Positions 7,475-16,894 of a stretch of 64,000 bases of DNA are shown piece after piece (position 1 is the first letter of the stretch; each line of letters begins with the position of its first letter). The DNA comes from Stigmatella ashevillena. Its GTDB lineage: Bacteria; Myxococcota; Myxococcia; Myxococcales; Myxococcaceae. The position numbers and the translations under genes were made by a program. The notes under the pieces are model-generated. The model was not told where the DNA came from, did not search any database, and saw only the letters and a program-made list of their open reading frames with translations. The DNA lies in the NCBI RefSeq assembly GCF_028368975.1, contig NZ_JAQNDM010000002.1, positions 2,056,007 to 2,120,006 of the forward strand, in the 5' to 3' direction.

Positions 7475-9655
7475 TCACGCCCAGCGTCGCTCCGGATTCA
7501 TTCCCTCCTCCAACAAAGCGGCCACATCCAGTACCAGAACGGTCCGGCGATTGCCCAGATCGGTGGCCCCCGAGACCCCCCGGATGGACTGGAGCCGCCC
7601 GCCCAGAGGCTTGGTGACGATGTCCTGCTGCCCGAACAGCTCGTCCACGGCGATGCCCAGCCGCTCCTGGGCCAGGCCCACCACCACCACGAAGTACCGG
7701 CTGACGGGGCGCTCGGGCAGCGCGAACATCCGCGCCAGCCGGGTGAAGGGCAGCGTCTGCCCACGCAGGTCCAGCACCTCCCGGCGCTCCACCGTCCGGA
7801 TGTCCTGGGGCTGGACGGAGAGGATTTCGAGCACGCTGTTGATGGGAATGGCGTAGGTGCGCCCGCTCACCCCCACCACCAGCGCCCGGATGATGGCCAG
7901 CGTCAGCGGCAGGGTGAGCTGGAAGGCGGACCCCCTCCCCCGCTCGCTCCAGACGTCGATGAGGCCGGAGAGGTTGCTGAGGTTGTTCTTCACCACATCC
8001 AGCCCCACCCCCCGTCCGGACAGCTCCGAGACGCTCCGGGCGGTGGAGAAGCCCGGAAGGAAGATGAGGTTGAGGATCTCCCGCCGGCTCATCTCCGCCG
8101 CCTGCGCCTCGGTGATGAGGCCCCGCTGCAAGGCCACCTCCCGGACGCGCGATTCGTCGATGCCGCCTCCGTCGTCGCTCACCTCGATGACGACATGGTT
8201 GCCCTTCTGCTCCGCCCGCAGCGACACCGAGGCCCGCCGCGGCTTGCCCACGGCCACCCGGGCCTCGGGCTTCTCCACGCCGTGATCAATGGCGTTGTGG
8301 ATGATGTGCATCAGCGGGTCGCTCAGCTCCTCGACGATGAGCTTGTCCAGCTCCACCTCGCCGCCGCTGCTGATGAAGTCCAGCTCCTTGCCCGCCTCGC
8401 GGGCGATGCGGCGCACCAGCCGGGCCAGCTTGTCGAAGACCTGGCCCACGGGGACCATGCGCGCCTCGAGCAGACCGTTCTGGAGCGAGTCCAGCTTGCG
8501 CTCGAGCTGCCGCGCCTCCCGTGCCAGCTCCTGCCCCCACAGCTTGGAGAGCGGCTGCGAGCCGTCATGCCGGGCCCCCTCGGCGATGCGCTGGAGGTTG
8601 GCCTTGATGAGCAGCAGCTCGCCCACCGTGTTCATCAACCCGTCCAGACGGCGGATGTCCACCCGCACCGTCTGCGTGAGCGAGCGCAGGGACATGTCCG
8701 CGTCCATGCGAGGAGCCCGGGAGAAAGCCTCGGCGCCGGGCCCGTTCGCCTCGGTCAGCACCGGGACGGGTGACACGGGCACGGCGGGCGCTTCGGGCAC
8801 CACGGCCTGTGAGGCCCGGGACTTGCCCTTCCGGGAGCCCGAGCGGCGCGGCGCGGCCGAGGGAGAAGCCGGGGCGGGGGCAGGCGGTGCCGAGGCCGGG
8901 ATGGACGCCTGCACCGGGAGCCGGAAGAGCTGGGCGGGGGTGCCCTCCAGGGCCTTGGCCAGCTCCTGCTCCGGCACCTTCGCGCCAAAAATGAGATCAA
9001 ACGCGATCCCGCTCGCGCTGCTGGGCTGCGCGGAGGGCAGCGTGCTGATGATTTCGCCCTGGGGCTTGAGGCGCTGGTTGAGCTCGGAGAGCCCCTTGTC
9101 GAAGTCGGACAGATCAAAGTCCGCGCGCACCCGCCAGAGGATCACTCCCCGCCGGACGTTCTCTCGAAGGCGGTGCTCCTCGTACTCGGTGAAGACCGCG
9201 CGGATCTGGGGATCCAGCTCCAGCCGGTCGAGCGGATCCCCGTCCCCCGACGAGGCGGTGGTCCCCAGCCGGGTGAATCGCTCGGCGAGCGCATCCGAGC
9301 GGGTGGCCAACGCGGGAGACATCTCTCCCTTGGAGGCCTCCACGAGCAACGCGTGGAAAACGTCCAGGGATTCGATCAGCGAATCCAGGATCGTGCCGTC
9401 CAGCGTCATCTTGCCCAGGCGCAGCCGATCCAGCAGGTCCTCCGCGCCATGGGCGAGCCGGGTGACGCGATCCTGGCTGAACAGGCCCGCGAGCCCCTTG
9501 AGCGAGTGCGCCGCGCGGAAGATGCCATTGATGAGGTCCGGATTCGGCTCCTGTCCACGCTGCTCATCCAGCGTGAGCAGGTCCTTGCTCAACGTGTCGA
9601 GGATCTCCGTCGCCTCGGCGACGAACTCCGCCAGCGCTTTTCCTCCGGGATTCAA
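7475..9655 (-). CDS. cheA: CheA, chemotaxis histidine kinase
   Basis: A 726-residue kinase with the class order P1-P2-like-P3-P4-P5. The Hpt domain has phospho-accepting His50 in FRAAHSLKGLAGLF. A middle region (about 140-235) resembles a regulator-binding P2 domain, followed by an Ala/Pro-rich linker. Dimerisation helices follow (VDIRRLDGLMNTVGELL). The ATPase domain shows the N box HNAIDHGVEKPEAR, the G1 box VSDDGGGID and RGVGLDVVKNNL. A CheW-like P5 domain ends the protein. There is no fused receiver, so signal leaves through the separate CheY proteins. ATG at 9655 begins MNPGGKALAEFVAEA, giving a normal Hpt N-terminus. Confidence 0.97.
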   Translation of the reverse strand: MNPGGKALAEFVAEATEILDTLSKDLLTLDEQRGQEPNPDLINGIFRAAHSLKGLAGLFSQDRVTRLAHGAEDLLDRLRLGKMTLDGTILDSLIESLDVFHALLVEASKGEMSPALATRSDALAERFTRLGTTASSGDGDPLDRLELDPQIRAVFTEYEEHRLRENVRRGVILWRVRADFDLSDFDKGLSELNQRLKPQGEIISTLPSAQPSSASGIAFDLIFGAKVPEQELAKALEGTPAQLFRLPVQASIPASAPPAPAPASPSAAPRRSGSRKGKSRASQAVVPEAPAVPVSPVPVLTEANGPGAEAFSRAPRMDADMSLRSLTQTVRVDIRRLDGLMNTVGELLLIKANLQRIAEGARHDGSQPLSKLWGQELAREARQLERKLDSLQNGLLEARMVPVGQVFDKLARLVRRIAREAGKELDFISSGGEVELDKLIVEELSDPLMHIIHNAIDHGVEKPEARVAVGKPRRASVSLRAEQKGNHVVIEVSDDGGGIDESRVREVALQRGLITEAQAAEMSRREILNLIFLPGFSTARSVSELSGRGVGLDVVKNNLSNLSGLIDVWSERGRGSAFQLTLPLTLAIIRALVVGVSGRTYAIPINSVLEILSVQPQDIRTVERREVLDLRGQTLPFTRLARMFALPERPVSRYFVVVVGLAQERLGIAVDELFGQQDIVTKPLGGRLQSIRGVSGATDLGNRRTVLVLDVAALLEEGMNPERRWA

Positions 9656-9674
9656 GACGGCGGCGATTCCTGAC

Positions 9675-10049
9675 TCATGCCAGCTTCAGATAGTGCCGCA
9701 GGAGCCGCTCCAGGCTCGCCGGCTGAAAAGGCTTCACCAGATACTCCACCGCCCCCAGCTTCATGCCCCGCTCCCGGTCCTGGTCCCGCCCTTCGGTGGT
9801 GATGATGAAGAGCGGTGTGTCGCAGTGCTGGGGGGTCTTCTTGACGAAGTTGATCAACTCCAGCCCGTTGATGTCGGGCATGTTGATGTCGGTGATGATG
9901 AGATCGAAACGATGCCGGGGCAGCAGCCGGAGCGCCTCGAAACCGCTGGCCGTGGTGATGGCTTCGACTCCGGAAATGGACTCCACGGCCGCCGCGATGA
10001 ACTCGCGCGATGACTTGGAATCCTCAACGATCAGGACCTTGAATCCCAT
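9675..10049 (-). CDS. cheY: CheY-like response regulator, first gene of the chemosensory operon
   Basis: A 124-residue stand-alone receiver: MGFKVLIVEDSKSSREF, phosphoacceptor Asp54 in IITDINMPDI, ITTEG switch motif, and Lys106 in YLVKPF. It precedes cheA by 19 bp and is the promoter-proximal gene of the operon. The 70 bp upstream, before the rib/nusB operon end at 10120, hold a TGCTAGCAT sequence that could serve as an extended -10, but I see no convincing -35. Probably phosphorylated by the neighbouring CheA. Whether it acts on a motility apparatus or on gene expression cannot be told. Confidence 0.93.
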   Translation of the reverse strand: MGFKVLIVEDSKSSREFIAAAVESISGVEAITTASGFEALRLLPRHRFDLIITDINMPDINGLELINFVKKTPQHCDTPLFIITTEGRDQDRERGMKLGAVEYLVKPFQPASLERLLRHYLKLA

Positions 10050-10119
10050 AGCGCGCGCCTCGGTCCGGGAATGCTAGCAGAAGCCCGCCTGACCGGTGAG
10101 CGCCCAGACGGCGGCTCAC

Positions 10120-10608
10120 TCAGGATTTGCGGTTGGACAACAGCTTCGCCAGCGCCTTGTCCGCCAGGATCGAAACGTTCTTCCCCTTGAAGCTTGGCAG
10201 GAAGTGTTCCCGGAGGGCCGTGGCCTGGACGGCCTCGTCCACCGGGTCCGCGCCAGGAATCTCCAGGGCCACCGATTCCACCTTGGCCTTGGTCAGCACC
10301 CGGGCCGCGCCCGCCAGGGACTCCGCCAGGGACTCCGGCCTCAGGTGCTTCCGGCGGCCGAGCCCCACCGCGAAGATGCGCGGGAAGGGAAGCCGTCCAT
10401 CCGAAGGGAGCAGGAGCCAGTCATCCTTCGCCCCCAGGAAGAAGCCTTGCTGGAGCACGCGCGAGAGGGCGCCGCACAGCCGCCAGTCCACGTAGCCAGC
10501 GGTGCCGGTCAGCGGCCGGTCATCCTCGGCCACGAAGAGGCAGAGGGCGTCCACCCCGGCGAGCGAATCCAGGCCATCGAGGCCGATGTCATGGGCCGAG
10601 ACGCTCAC
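10120..10608 (-). CDS. Stand-alone leucyl-aminopeptidase N-terminal (M17-N) domain protein
   Basis: A 162-residue protein resembling only the N-terminal regulatory domain of M17 leucyl aminopeptidases: GVDALCLFVAEDDRPLTG, then PFPRIFAVGLG with RKHLRPESLAESLAGAARVL. The catalytic M17 domain that would follow is absent, so peptidase activity is not expected. The GTG start at 10608 overlaps the nusB TGA (GTGA), making it the last gene of the rib-nusB run by translational coupling. The role is unknown; it could be a small macro-like or ligand-binding fold. Longer upstream starts run through nusB and are rejected. Confidence 0.72.
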   Translation of the reverse strand: MSVSAHDIGLDGLDSLAGVDALCLFVAEDDRPLTGTAGYVDWRLCGALSRVLQQGFFLGAKDDWLLLPSDGRLPFPRIFAVGLGRRKHLRPESLAESLAGAARVLTKAKVESVALEIPGADPVDEAVQATALREHFLPSFKGKNVSILADKALAKLLSNRKS

Positions 10609-11030
10609 GGCTTTCCAAGGGCCAGGGCGACCCGGTCGAGCAGACCATTGACGAAGGCGCTGGACTCCTCGGTGCCGAAGTTCTTGCCCAGCTCCACGGC
10701 CTCGTTGATGGAGACCTTCTTGGGAATGTCGGGACGGTACTTCAGCTCGAAGACGCCCAGGCGCAGCACGTTGCGGTCGATCCGGGACATGCGGTCGAGC
10801 CGCCAGTTGTGGCTGTGCTTCTCGATGAGCTGATCCACCTCCGCCCGGTGGGTCTGCACGCCCTCGACGAGTTCCTGGGCGAACCGGACGGCCTCGGGGT
10901 CGGGCTTGCCCTCCTCGGAGGAGGCGGCCCACGCGGACGAAAGCGCCTCGTACGCGGACATGCTGGGCGTCATTTCCAACTGGTAGAGCGCCTGGAGTGC
11001 ACGCTCACGCCCTGTTCTGCGAGCACCCAT
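10605..11030 (-). CDS. nusB: NusB transcription antitermination factor
   Basis: A 141-residue all-helical NusB: MGARRTGRERALQALYQLEM at the start and the conserved C-terminal blocks RMSRIDRNVLRLGVFELKY, SINEAVELGKNFGTEESSAFVNGLLD. NusB binds BoxA RNA with NusE/S10 during rRNA antitermination. It follows ribH by 2 bp, the common ribH-nusB arrangement in bacteria. ATG at 11030 gives the normal family length. An upstream in-frame start at 11087 lies inside ribH. Confidence 0.96.
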   Translation of the reverse strand: MGARRTGRERALQALYQLEMTPSMSAYEALSSAWAASSEEGKPDPEAVRFAQELVEGVQTHRAEVDQLIEKHSHNWRLDRMSRIDRNVLRLGVFELKYRPDIPKKVSINEAVELGKNFGTEESSAFVNGLLDRVALALGKP

Positions 11031-11032
11031 GC

Positions 11033-11530
11033 TTAGCCCCGCTTCCCTTCCGGCATCTTCACGTAGAGGTTGACCATCTCCAGGCACGCCATGGCCGCGT
11101 CGGCCCCTTTGTTGCCCGCCTTCACGCCTGCCCGGTCAATGGCCTGCTCCACCGTATCGCACGTCAGCACGCCGAAGGTGACGGAGACGGGCTTGGCGAG
11201 GGCGGCGGCACTAAAGGCCACCGAGCCGATGCCCTTGGAGCACTCCCCCGCCACGTAGTCGAAGTGGGGCGTGCCTCCGCGGATGACGGCGCCCAGGGTG
11301 ATGACGCCCACGTAGCCCTGGGTCTCGGTGACCCGGCGCGTCAGGCCCGGCAGCTCATAGGTGCCCGGGCAGCGGTAGACATCAATGTCCGAGTCCGCCA
11401 CCCCGTGGCGGACCAAGGAGTCCACGGCCCCCTTGACCAGCTCCTCGGTGATGAACGCGTTGAAGCGGGCCACGCAAATGGCGAAACGCCCCTTGGGCGG
11501 CAGGAAATCACCTTCGATGTAACGAGGCAT
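11033..11530 (-). CDS. ribH: 6,7-dimethyl-8-ribityllumazine synthase
   Basis: A 165-residue enzyme that condenses 5-amino-6-ribitylaminouracil with 3,4-dihydroxy-2-butanone 4-phosphate to make lumazine, the direct riboflavin precursor. Family blocks are intact: ICVARFNAFITEELVKGAVD, the PGTYELPG phosphate/substrate loop, VITLGAVIRGGTPHFDYV with the active-site His, and VTFGVLTCDTVEQAIDRAG. It normally assembles into a 60-mer or pentamers. It sits between ribBA (36 bp upstream) and nusB, completing the riboflavin operon ribD-ribE-ribBA-ribH. Confidence 0.97.
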   Translation of the reverse strand: MPRYIEGDFLPPKGRFAICVARFNAFITEELVKGAVDSLVRHGVADSDIDVYRCPGTYELPGLTRRVTETQGYVGVITLGAVIRGGTPHFDYVAGECSKGIGSVAFSAAALAKPVSVTFGVLTCDTVEQAIDRAGVKAGNKGADAAMACLEMVNLYVKMPEGKRG

Positions 11531-11565
11531 GTGCGCTTCCTACACCAGCGGCCCGCTCCGCGTCT

Positions 11566-12756
11566 TCACGACTTGTCACGCCGACGGCGCGGGGTGCGCG
11601 CGGCCATCCGGCGGGGCGCCTCCCCGTCCGTCAGGGGGATCTGCTCCACCACCTGCAGCGAGTAGCTCTCCAGACCCACGATCTTCTTGGGGTTGTTGGT
11701 CAGAAGCTTCAGCCGGGACAGGCCCAGGTCCTTGAGAATCTGCGCTCCCACCCCGAACTCCCGCAGGCGCGTCTGGTCCGGCTTTCCTTGGACGACCTCC
11801 TCGTTGGAGATGTGCGTACATTGGAGCTGGGCCTTCGCGGGGACGTCCTTCTGGAGGTAGATGATGACCCCCTTGCCCTCTTCCTGGATGCGCTGGAAGG
11901 CCTGCTCGAGCTGGCTGCCGCAATCACACTGGCCGCTGCCCAGCTGATCTCCCATCAGACAGCCCCGGTGGACCCGGGTCAGCACCGCGTCCTTGCCACG
12001 CACCTCTCCCTTGACCAGCGCCACATGGACGGCGGAGTCCACCTCGCTGCCGTAGGTGAAGGCCTGGAAGGTCCCTCCGCCCCGGCGCTCCAAGGTGGCC
12101 GTGCCGATGCGCTTGATGAGCTGCTCGCGCTCCAGCCGGTAGCGGATGATGTCCGCCACCGAGAGCAGCACCAGCTTGTGCTTCCGGGCGAACTTCACCA
12201 GGTCCGGCCGGCGGGCCATGGTCCCGTCGGGATTCATGATTTCGCAGATGACGCCGGCCGGCGAGAGCCCCGCCATCCGCGCCAGGTCCACGCTGCCCTC
12301 GGTCTGCCCGGTGCGCACCAGCACCCCGCCCTCCCGGGCGCGCAAGGGGAAGATGTGGCCGGGGCGCACCAGGTCTCCGGGCTTGGCGTTCGGCGCCACC
12401 GCCGCCTGGATGGTGCGGGCCCGGTCCGCAGCCGAGATGCCGGTCGTCACCCCCCGGGCCGCTTCGATGGAGACGGTGAAGGCCGTCTGGAAGGGCGAGT
12501 TGTTGTCCTGCACCATCAACGGCAGGCTCAACCGGCGGATGCGCTCCTCGGTGAGCGACAGACAGATGAGCCCTCGCCCATGGAGGGCCATGAAGTTGAT
12601 GGCCTCCGGGGTCGCCTTCTCGGCGGCCATCACGAGGTCTCCCTCGTTCTCGCGATCCTCGTCATCGGTGAGGATGACCATGTGGCCCTTGCGGATCTCC
12701 GCGAGTGCCCGCTCCACCAACTGGATGACCGCCGAACCCTGCGTTCCGCGCCCCAT
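11566..12756 (-). CDS. ribBA: Bifunctional RibBA (DHBP synthase / GTP cyclohydrolase II)
   Basis: A 396-residue fusion of two riboflavin-precursor enzymes. The N-terminal DHBP synthase domain shows [16 protein letters not shown] and GRGLICLSL, with TGISAADRA and [10 protein letters not shown]. The C-terminal GTP cyclohydrolase II domain has the zinc cluster in [20 protein letters not shown] and the [12 protein letters not shown] block. One oddity: the block usually written GHTEA in DHBP synthases, whose His binds the metal, reads GQTEG here (CAG at about 12311-12313). ATG at 12756 is preceded by GAGGGA. Translations upstream of it belong to the antisense or other frames of ribE. Confidence 0.94.
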   Translation of the reverse strand: MGRGTQGSAVIQLVERALAEIRKGHMVILTDDEDRENEGDLVMAAEKATPEAINFMALHGRGLICLSLTEERIRRLSLPLMVQDNNSPFQTAFTVSIEAARGVTTGISAADRARTIQAAVAPNAKPGDLVRPGHIFPLRAREGGVLVRTGQTEGSVDLARMAGLSPAGVICEIMNPDGTMARRPDLVKFARKHKLVLLSVADIIRYRLEREQLIKRIGTATLERRGGGTFQAFTYGSEVDSAVHVALVKGEVRGKDAVLTRVHRGCLMGDQLGSGQCDCGSQLEQAFQRIQEEGKGVIIYLQKDVPAKAQLQCTHISNEEVVQGKPDQTRLREFGVGAQILKDLGLSRLKLLTNNPKKIVGLESYSLQVVEQIPLTDGEAPRRMAARTPRRRRDKS

Positions 12757-12767
12757 GTTGCCGTCCC

Positions 12768-13418
12768 TCAACCTTTCAACCCGAAGCCGGCCGCCCTGAG
12801 GGCCTCCTCGGTCAGCCCGCTCACCGGGCCCTGGCGCAGCGAGAACAGCCGCGCCACGTACTTGCCAATCATGTCCGCTTCCAGGTTCACCCGGGCACCC
12901 ACGGGCTTGGCGCGCAGGGTGGTGCGCTCCTGCGTCTCCGGAATGAGCTGCACGGTGAACCGGTCGGAGAGCACCGCGTTGACGGTGAGGCTGATGCCAT
13001 CCACCGCCACCGAGCCCTTCTCGATGAAGTAGGGCGCCAGATCCTGCGACAGCCGGAAGGCCATCACCCACGAGCCGCCCTCGGGCCGCGTCTCCAGGAC
13101 TTCGCTCACCGCGTCCACGTGGCCCGCCACCAGGTGTCCCCCCAGCCGGTCTCCCAGCGCCATCGCCCGCTCCAGGTTCACCCGGGTGCCGGGGCGCAGC
13201 TCGCCCATCGTGGTCCTGCGCAGCGTCTCGGGGGCCGCCTGGACCTTGAAGCTGTCCCCTCCGCGCTCCACCACGGTGAGACAGGCGCCATCCACGGCAA
13301 TGGACTCGCCCAGGGCAAAGCTGCCCGCGCCCAGCGACGTCCGAAGCCACAGGTCCGTCATCCCACCTGTGACGACACGCTCGACGACACCCACATCCTG
13401 AATGAGGCCGGTGAACAT
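12768..13418 (-). CDS. ribE: Riboflavin synthase alpha subunit
   Basis: A 216-residue enzyme that dismutates two lumazines into riboflavin. It begins with the invariant [10 protein letters not shown] and consists of two homologous lumazine-binding barrels. Each contains a [14 protein letters not shown]- or [14 protein letters not shown]-type block, with GHVDAV in the first. Length and start match the family. It is 23 bp after ribD and 11 bp before ribBA on the minus strand. The 5' region shows no FMN-riboswitch-like fold that I can recognise. Confidence 0.96.
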   Translation of the reverse strand: MFTGLIQDVGVVERVVTGGMTDLWLRTSLGAGSFALGESIAVDGACLTVVERGGDSFKVQAAPETLRRTTMGELRPGTRVNLERAMALGDRLGGHLVAGHVDAVSEVLETRPEGGSWVMAFRLSQDLAPYFIEKGSVAVDGISLTVNAVLSDRFTVQLIPETQERTTLRAKPVGARVNLEADMIGKYVARLFSLRQGPVSGLTEEALRAAGFGLKG

Positions 13419-13441
13419 CGGCGGGGCTTATAACGGATTCT

Positions 13442-14605
13442 TCACAGACGTGCCTGGAGGAGCAGGTCCTCGCCCAGTTGCTGGAAGGTGAGGTTCTTCA
13501 GGGAGAGGGCATTGGCCATGAGCTTCACCCCCAGGTCTCCCGACCAGGAGAGCCCCTGGCTGCCAATCAGCTTGGGCGCCAGAAAGAGGGCCAGGGCGTC
13601 CGCGAGCCGCTCGCGCAGGAAGGAGCCATAGATTTCCGCCCCGCCCTCCACGAGCACATGGTTGAAGCCCTCCTGGGCCACCCGGGCCAGCAGGGCTTTG
13701 AGGGCCACCTGCCCCTGCCGGGACGGGATCTGCCACACCTCCACACCCAACCGGGTGAAGCGGCGGGCCTTCGTGCCCAGGGGGTCCTCCAGGGTGGCCA
13801 GAATCACCCGGGCGGGCGAGCGCTGGGTGAAGACAGTGTGCGTGGACTTCAAGCGCAGGTGGGAGTCCACCACCACGCGCACCGGGTCCTTGCCCCCGCC
13901 GCCGGGAAGCCGGGTGGTGAGCTGCGGATTGTCCCGCCGCACCGTGTTGGCCCCCACCAGGATGACATCCACCTTGTCGCGCAGTTGGTGGACCCACTGC
14001 CGGGCAGCGTCGCCCGTCACCCAGCGCGAGTCTCCCGTGGCCGTGGCCAGCTTGCCGTCCAGCGTCACCGCCGCCTTGAGGGTGACGAACGGCAAGCCGG
14101 TGTGCATGACCTTGAAAAAGGGCTGATTGAGCTGGTCCGCGTCCTGCGGGAGGACGCCGGTGAGCACCTCGACGCCCGCCTTCTTCAACCGGGCGACGCC
14201 CTTGCCATTCACCTTGGGGTTGGGGTCCGAGGAGCCACAGATGACCCGGCGCACCCCGGCATCGATGATGGCCTGGCTGCACGGCCCCGTCCGCCCGTAA
14301 TGGTCACACGGCTCCAGCGTCGTGTAGAGGTCCGCGCCCCGGGCCCGGGGGCCCGCGGCCTCCAGCGCCACCACCTCCGCATGCGCCGTGCCGGCCTTCT
14401 TGTGGTAGCCGCGCGCGATGATGCGGCCGCCCTTGACCAGCACCGCCCCCACCGCGGGATTGGGACTGGTCCGCCCCAGCCCCTTGGCGGCCTCTTCCAG
14501 CGCGATGCGCATGAAGAACTCGGCCACCGCGCGGTCGAAATCCGCTGCCCGCTTGGCGCGAGGCGTGCTGGCCGCCCTCAGGTGCGCCCGCGTCAGCAAC
14601 CTCAT
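13442..14605 (-). CDS. ribD: RibD, bifunctional pyrimidine deaminase/reductase
   Basis: A 387-residue enzyme for the second and third steps of riboflavin synthesis. The N-terminal cytidine-deaminase-like domain carries the zinc site [11 protein letters not shown] and [14 protein letters not shown]. The C-terminal RibD reductase domain includes [39 protein letters not shown] and the NADPH-site [13 protein letters not shown]. The N-terminus carries about 30 basic residues before the deaminase fold, longer than E. coli RibD. ATG at 14605 overlaps the nrdR TGA (ATGA). An in-frame ATG at residue 32 ([15 protein letters not shown]) could be an alternative start. Confidence 0.96.
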   Translation of the reverse strand: MRLLTRAHLRAASTPRAKRAADFDRAVAEFFMRIALEEAAKGLGRTSPNPAVGAVLVKGGRIIARGYHKKAGTAHAEVVALEAAGPRARGADLYTTLEPCDHYGRTGPCSQAIIDAGVRRVICGSSDPNPKVNGKGVARLKKAGVEVLTGVLPQDADQLNQPFFKVMHTGLPFVTLKAAVTLDGKLATATGDSRWVTGDAARQWVHQLRDKVDVILVGANTVRRDNPQLTTRLPGGGGKDPVRVVVDSHLRLKSTHTVFTQRSPARVILATLEDPLGTKARRFTRLGVEVWQIPSRQGQVALKALLARVAQEGFNHVLVEGGAEIYGSFLRERLADALALFLAPKLIGSQGLSWSGDLGVKLMANALSLKNLTFQQLGEDLLLQARL

Positions 14606-15105
14606 GACGGCGGACCCTCCTCCCCCGTCTGTGGCTTGGACCCCCCTGCCTTCGATTGGCCAGCGAGTTCCTTGAGCTCATTCATGAATTCGTCGACGTC
14701 CCGGAAGCTCCGGTACACCGAGGCGAACCGCACGTAGGCCACCACATCCAGCGCCTGCAGCCGCCGCATCACCTCTTCGCCAATGACGCGGGAGGGCACT
14801 TCCTTCTCGCCCGTGCCCTGGAGAAGCCGCTCGATGGCGCCCACCGTCTCTTCAATCTGGTCGGCGGAGACGGACCGCTTCTCACAGGCCTTCTTCAGGC
14901 CGGTGAGGATCTTCTCCCGGTCAAAGGCCTCCCGGCGGCCGTCCTTCTTCACGATGAGGGGGTAGAGCTCCTCCACCCGCTCATAGGTGGTGAAGCGCCG
15001 CTTGCACTGCAAGCACTCGCGGCGCCGGCGGATGACGGTCCCCTCGTGCGACTCGCGCGAGTCGATGACCTTGTTCTCGGCGTCCTGGCAGAAGGGGCAA
15101 CGCAC
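14602..15105 (-). CDS. nrdR: NrdR, ribonucleotide reductase repressor
   Basis: A 167-residue zinc-ribbon/ATP-cone repressor. The ribbon is [20 protein letters not shown] followed by [20 protein letters not shown] with four Cys. The ATP-cone follows ([26 protein letters not shown]). It represses nrd genes in response to dATP/ATP. The position just before ribD with a 4-base overlap is a widespread gene pair. The C-terminus ends in a Gly/Pro tail beyond the usual length. No NrdR box pair was seen near this gene, as expected, since its targets lie elsewhere. Confidence 0.97.
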   Translation of the reverse strand: MRCPFCQDAENKVIDSRESHEGTVIRRRRECLQCKRRFTTYERVEELYPLIVKKDGRREAFDREKILTGLKKACEKRSVSADQIEETVGAIERLLQGTGEKEVPSRVIGEEVMRRLQALDVVAYVRFASVYRSFRDVDEFMNELKELAGQSKAGGSKPQTGEEGPPS

Positions 15106-15115
15106 GAAGGAGAGG

Positions 15116-16372
15116 TTACCTCAAGCGCGAGGCGTAGAGCGGAAAGGACTTCGTCAGCTCTTTCACCTGCCCATGGATGCGGGACAGCCGGGCATCGTCC
15201 GAGGCATGGTCCAGCGCCTCGCCGATGAGCTGGCCGACGATGGCCATCTCCGGTTCCTTCATTCCCCGCGTGGTGACGGCCGGGGTGCCCACCCGGATGC
15301 CCGAGGTCGTCACCGGCTTCTCGGGATCGAACGGAATCATGTTCTTGTTCACGGTGAAGCCCGCCTTGCCCATCACCGCCTCGGCATCCTTGCCGGTGAT
15401 CTTCTTGGCGCGCAGGTCCACGAGCATCAGGTGGTTGTCCGTGCCGCCGGAGCACAGGCGCAGCCCCGCCCGCAAGAGCGCCTCCGCCAGCGCCTGGGCG
15501 TTGGAGACGATCTGCCGCTGGTACACCTTGAATTCGGGGGTGAGGGCTTCCTTGAACGCCACCGCCTTCGCGGCAATGACGTGCATCAGCGGTCCGCCCT
15601 GGATACCGGGGAAGATCTGGCTGTTGACCGGCTTGGAGAACTGCTCGCGGCACAGGATGAGCCCGCCCCGGGGCCCCCGGAGCGTCTTGTGCGTGGTGGA
15701 GGTGACGAACTCCGCCAGGGGCACCGGCGAGGGGTGGACCCCCGCGGCCACCAGGCCGGCGATGTGCGCCATGTCCACCATCATCGCCGCGCCCACGCTG
15801 TCGGCGATCTCCCGGAACTTGCCGAAATCGAGCGTGCGCGGGTAGGCGCTCGCGCCCACGACGATGACCTTGGGCTTGTGCTCCTTGGCGAGGCTCGCTA
15901 CCTGGGCGAAGTCAATGGTCTCCGTGTCCCGGGTGAGCCCGTAGTGGACCACCTTGTAGAGCTTGCCGGAGAAGTTGAAGGCCGCGCCGTGGGTGAGGTG
16001 GCCGCCCGAGTTGAGGTCCAGGGACAGCAGGGTGTCTCCCGGCTTCATCAGGGCCATGTAGGCGGCCATGTTGGCCTGGCTGCCGGAGTGGGCCTGGACG
16101 TTGGCGGCCTCGGCCCCGAAGAGATCCCGGGCCCGCTGGATCGCCAGCGTCTCCGCCACGTCGACGACCTCGCAGCCGCCGTAGTACCGCTTGCCGGGGT
16201 AGCCCTCGGCGTACTTGTTCGTCAGCGTGGAACCCAGCGCCTCCAGCACCGCAGGGCTGACGAAGTTCTCCGAGGCAATGAGCTCAATGCCCTCCTCCTG
16301 GCGCTGCGTCTCCTGGCGGATGACCTGGGCGATCTCGGCATCAACCTCGGCCAGCGTGCGGGTATTTTCCAT
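15116..16372 (-). CDS. glyA: Serine hydroxymethyltransferase
   Basis: A 418-residue PLP enzyme converting serine and tetrahydrofolate to glycine and methylene-THF. The PLP lysine lies in [16 protein letters not shown]. Also conserved are [59 protein letters not shown] and [18 protein letters not shown]. Length is standard. It is 23 bp after rpiB and 10 bp before nrdR, all on the minus strand, so these are probably cotranscribed. One-carbon units feed the purine precursors of flavins, which fits the adjacent rib genes loosely. Confidence 0.98.
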   Translation of the reverse strand: MENTRTLAEVDAEIAQVIRQETQRQEEGIELIASENFVSPAVLEALGSTLTNKYAEGYPGKRYYGGCEVVDVAETLAIQRARDLFGAEAANVQAHSGSQANMAAYMALMKPGDTLLSLDLNSGGHLTHGAAFNFSGKLYKVVHYGLTRDTETIDFAQVASLAKEHKPKVIVVGASAYPRTLDFGKFREIADSVGAAMMVDMAHIAGLVAAGVHPSPVPLAEFVTSTTHKTLRGPRGGLILCREQFSKPVNSQIFPGIQGGPLMHVIAAKAVAFKEALTPEFKVYQRQIVSNAQALAEALLRAGLRLCSGGTDNHLMLVDLRAKKITGKDAEAVMGKAGFTVNKNMIPFDPEKPVTTSGIRVGTPAVTTRGMKEPEMAIVGQLIGEALDHASDDARLSRIHGQVKELTKSFPLYASRLR

Positions 16373-16395
16373 GGTTCCCTCGGAAGTAGAAGGTG

Positions 16396-16839
16396 TCAGT
16401 GCCCTGCTTCGGCGTCGCGGATCTTCTGCACGCGCTTCTCGTGCCGTCCGCCCTCGAAGGGCGTGGCCAGGAAGGCCTCGAGAATGGCCCGGGCCACCCC
16501 AGCGCCCACCACCCGCTGCCCCAGGCAGAGCACATTGGCATCATTGTGCGCGCGCGCCATGCGGGCCTCGAACTCGGTGGAGCACAGCGCCGCGCGCACC
16601 CCGCAGTGCTTGTTGGCGGCGATGCTCATCCCGATGCCGGTGCCACACACCAGCACCCCGAGCGCGTACTCCCCTGCCACCACGGCATGAGCCACCTTCG
16701 CCGCGAAGTCCGGGTAGTCCACGGATTCGCGTGAAGGGGGCCCCGCATCCTCGAAGGAGGCGCCCCGCTCCCGAAGCGCGGCCACGAGCTCCTGGCGCAA
16801 CTCAAAACCCGCATGATCAGACGCGAGGATGATCTTCAC
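16396..16839 (-). CDS. rpiB: Ribose-5-phosphate isomerase B
   Basis: A 147-residue RpiB/LacAB-family isomerase interconverting ribose 5-phosphate and ribulose 5-phosphate. It begins [40 protein letters not shown] is the active-site block with the catalytic Cys (17-residue core [17 protein letters not shown]), and [18 protein letters not shown] completes the fold. Ribulose 5-phosphate is a riboflavin precursor through RibBA, so the location upstream of glyA-nrdR-rib is sensible. Start ATG at 16839 is unambiguous. Confidence 0.95.
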   Translation of the reverse strand: MKIILASDHAGFELRQELVAALRERGASFEDAGPPSRESVDYPDFAAKVAHAVVAGEYALGVLVCGTGIGMSIAANKHCGVRAALCSTEFEARMARAHNDANVLCLGQRVVGAGVARAILEAFLATPFEGGRHEKRVQKIRDAEAGH

Positions 16840-16855
16840 GCCAGAACCTCCCTTG

Positions 16856-16889
16856 CCCTCTCCTCCCCTTGGGTGAAGGGGAAGAGGGG
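16856..16889 (-). other. Imperfect stem-loop between fabF and rpiB
   Basis: Pyrimidine-rich 16856-16870 pairs with purine-rich 16876-16889 around a five-base loop, giving a stem of about 13 pairs with small defects. It lies in the 55-bp gap between the end of fabF and the start of rpiB. There is no T-run on the minus strand, so it is not a classical Rho-independent terminator. It could attenuate or stabilise the message between the fatty-acid and the ribose/folate/riboflavin gene runs. Confidence 0.35.
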
Positions 16890-16894
16890 ACGGC

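Noticed and set aside
13419-13441. FMN riboswitch upstream of ribE, ribD or ribBA
   Set aside because: Gaps in the rib run are 11-36 bp or overlaps, too short for the element, and no RFN-like conserved blocks were seen.
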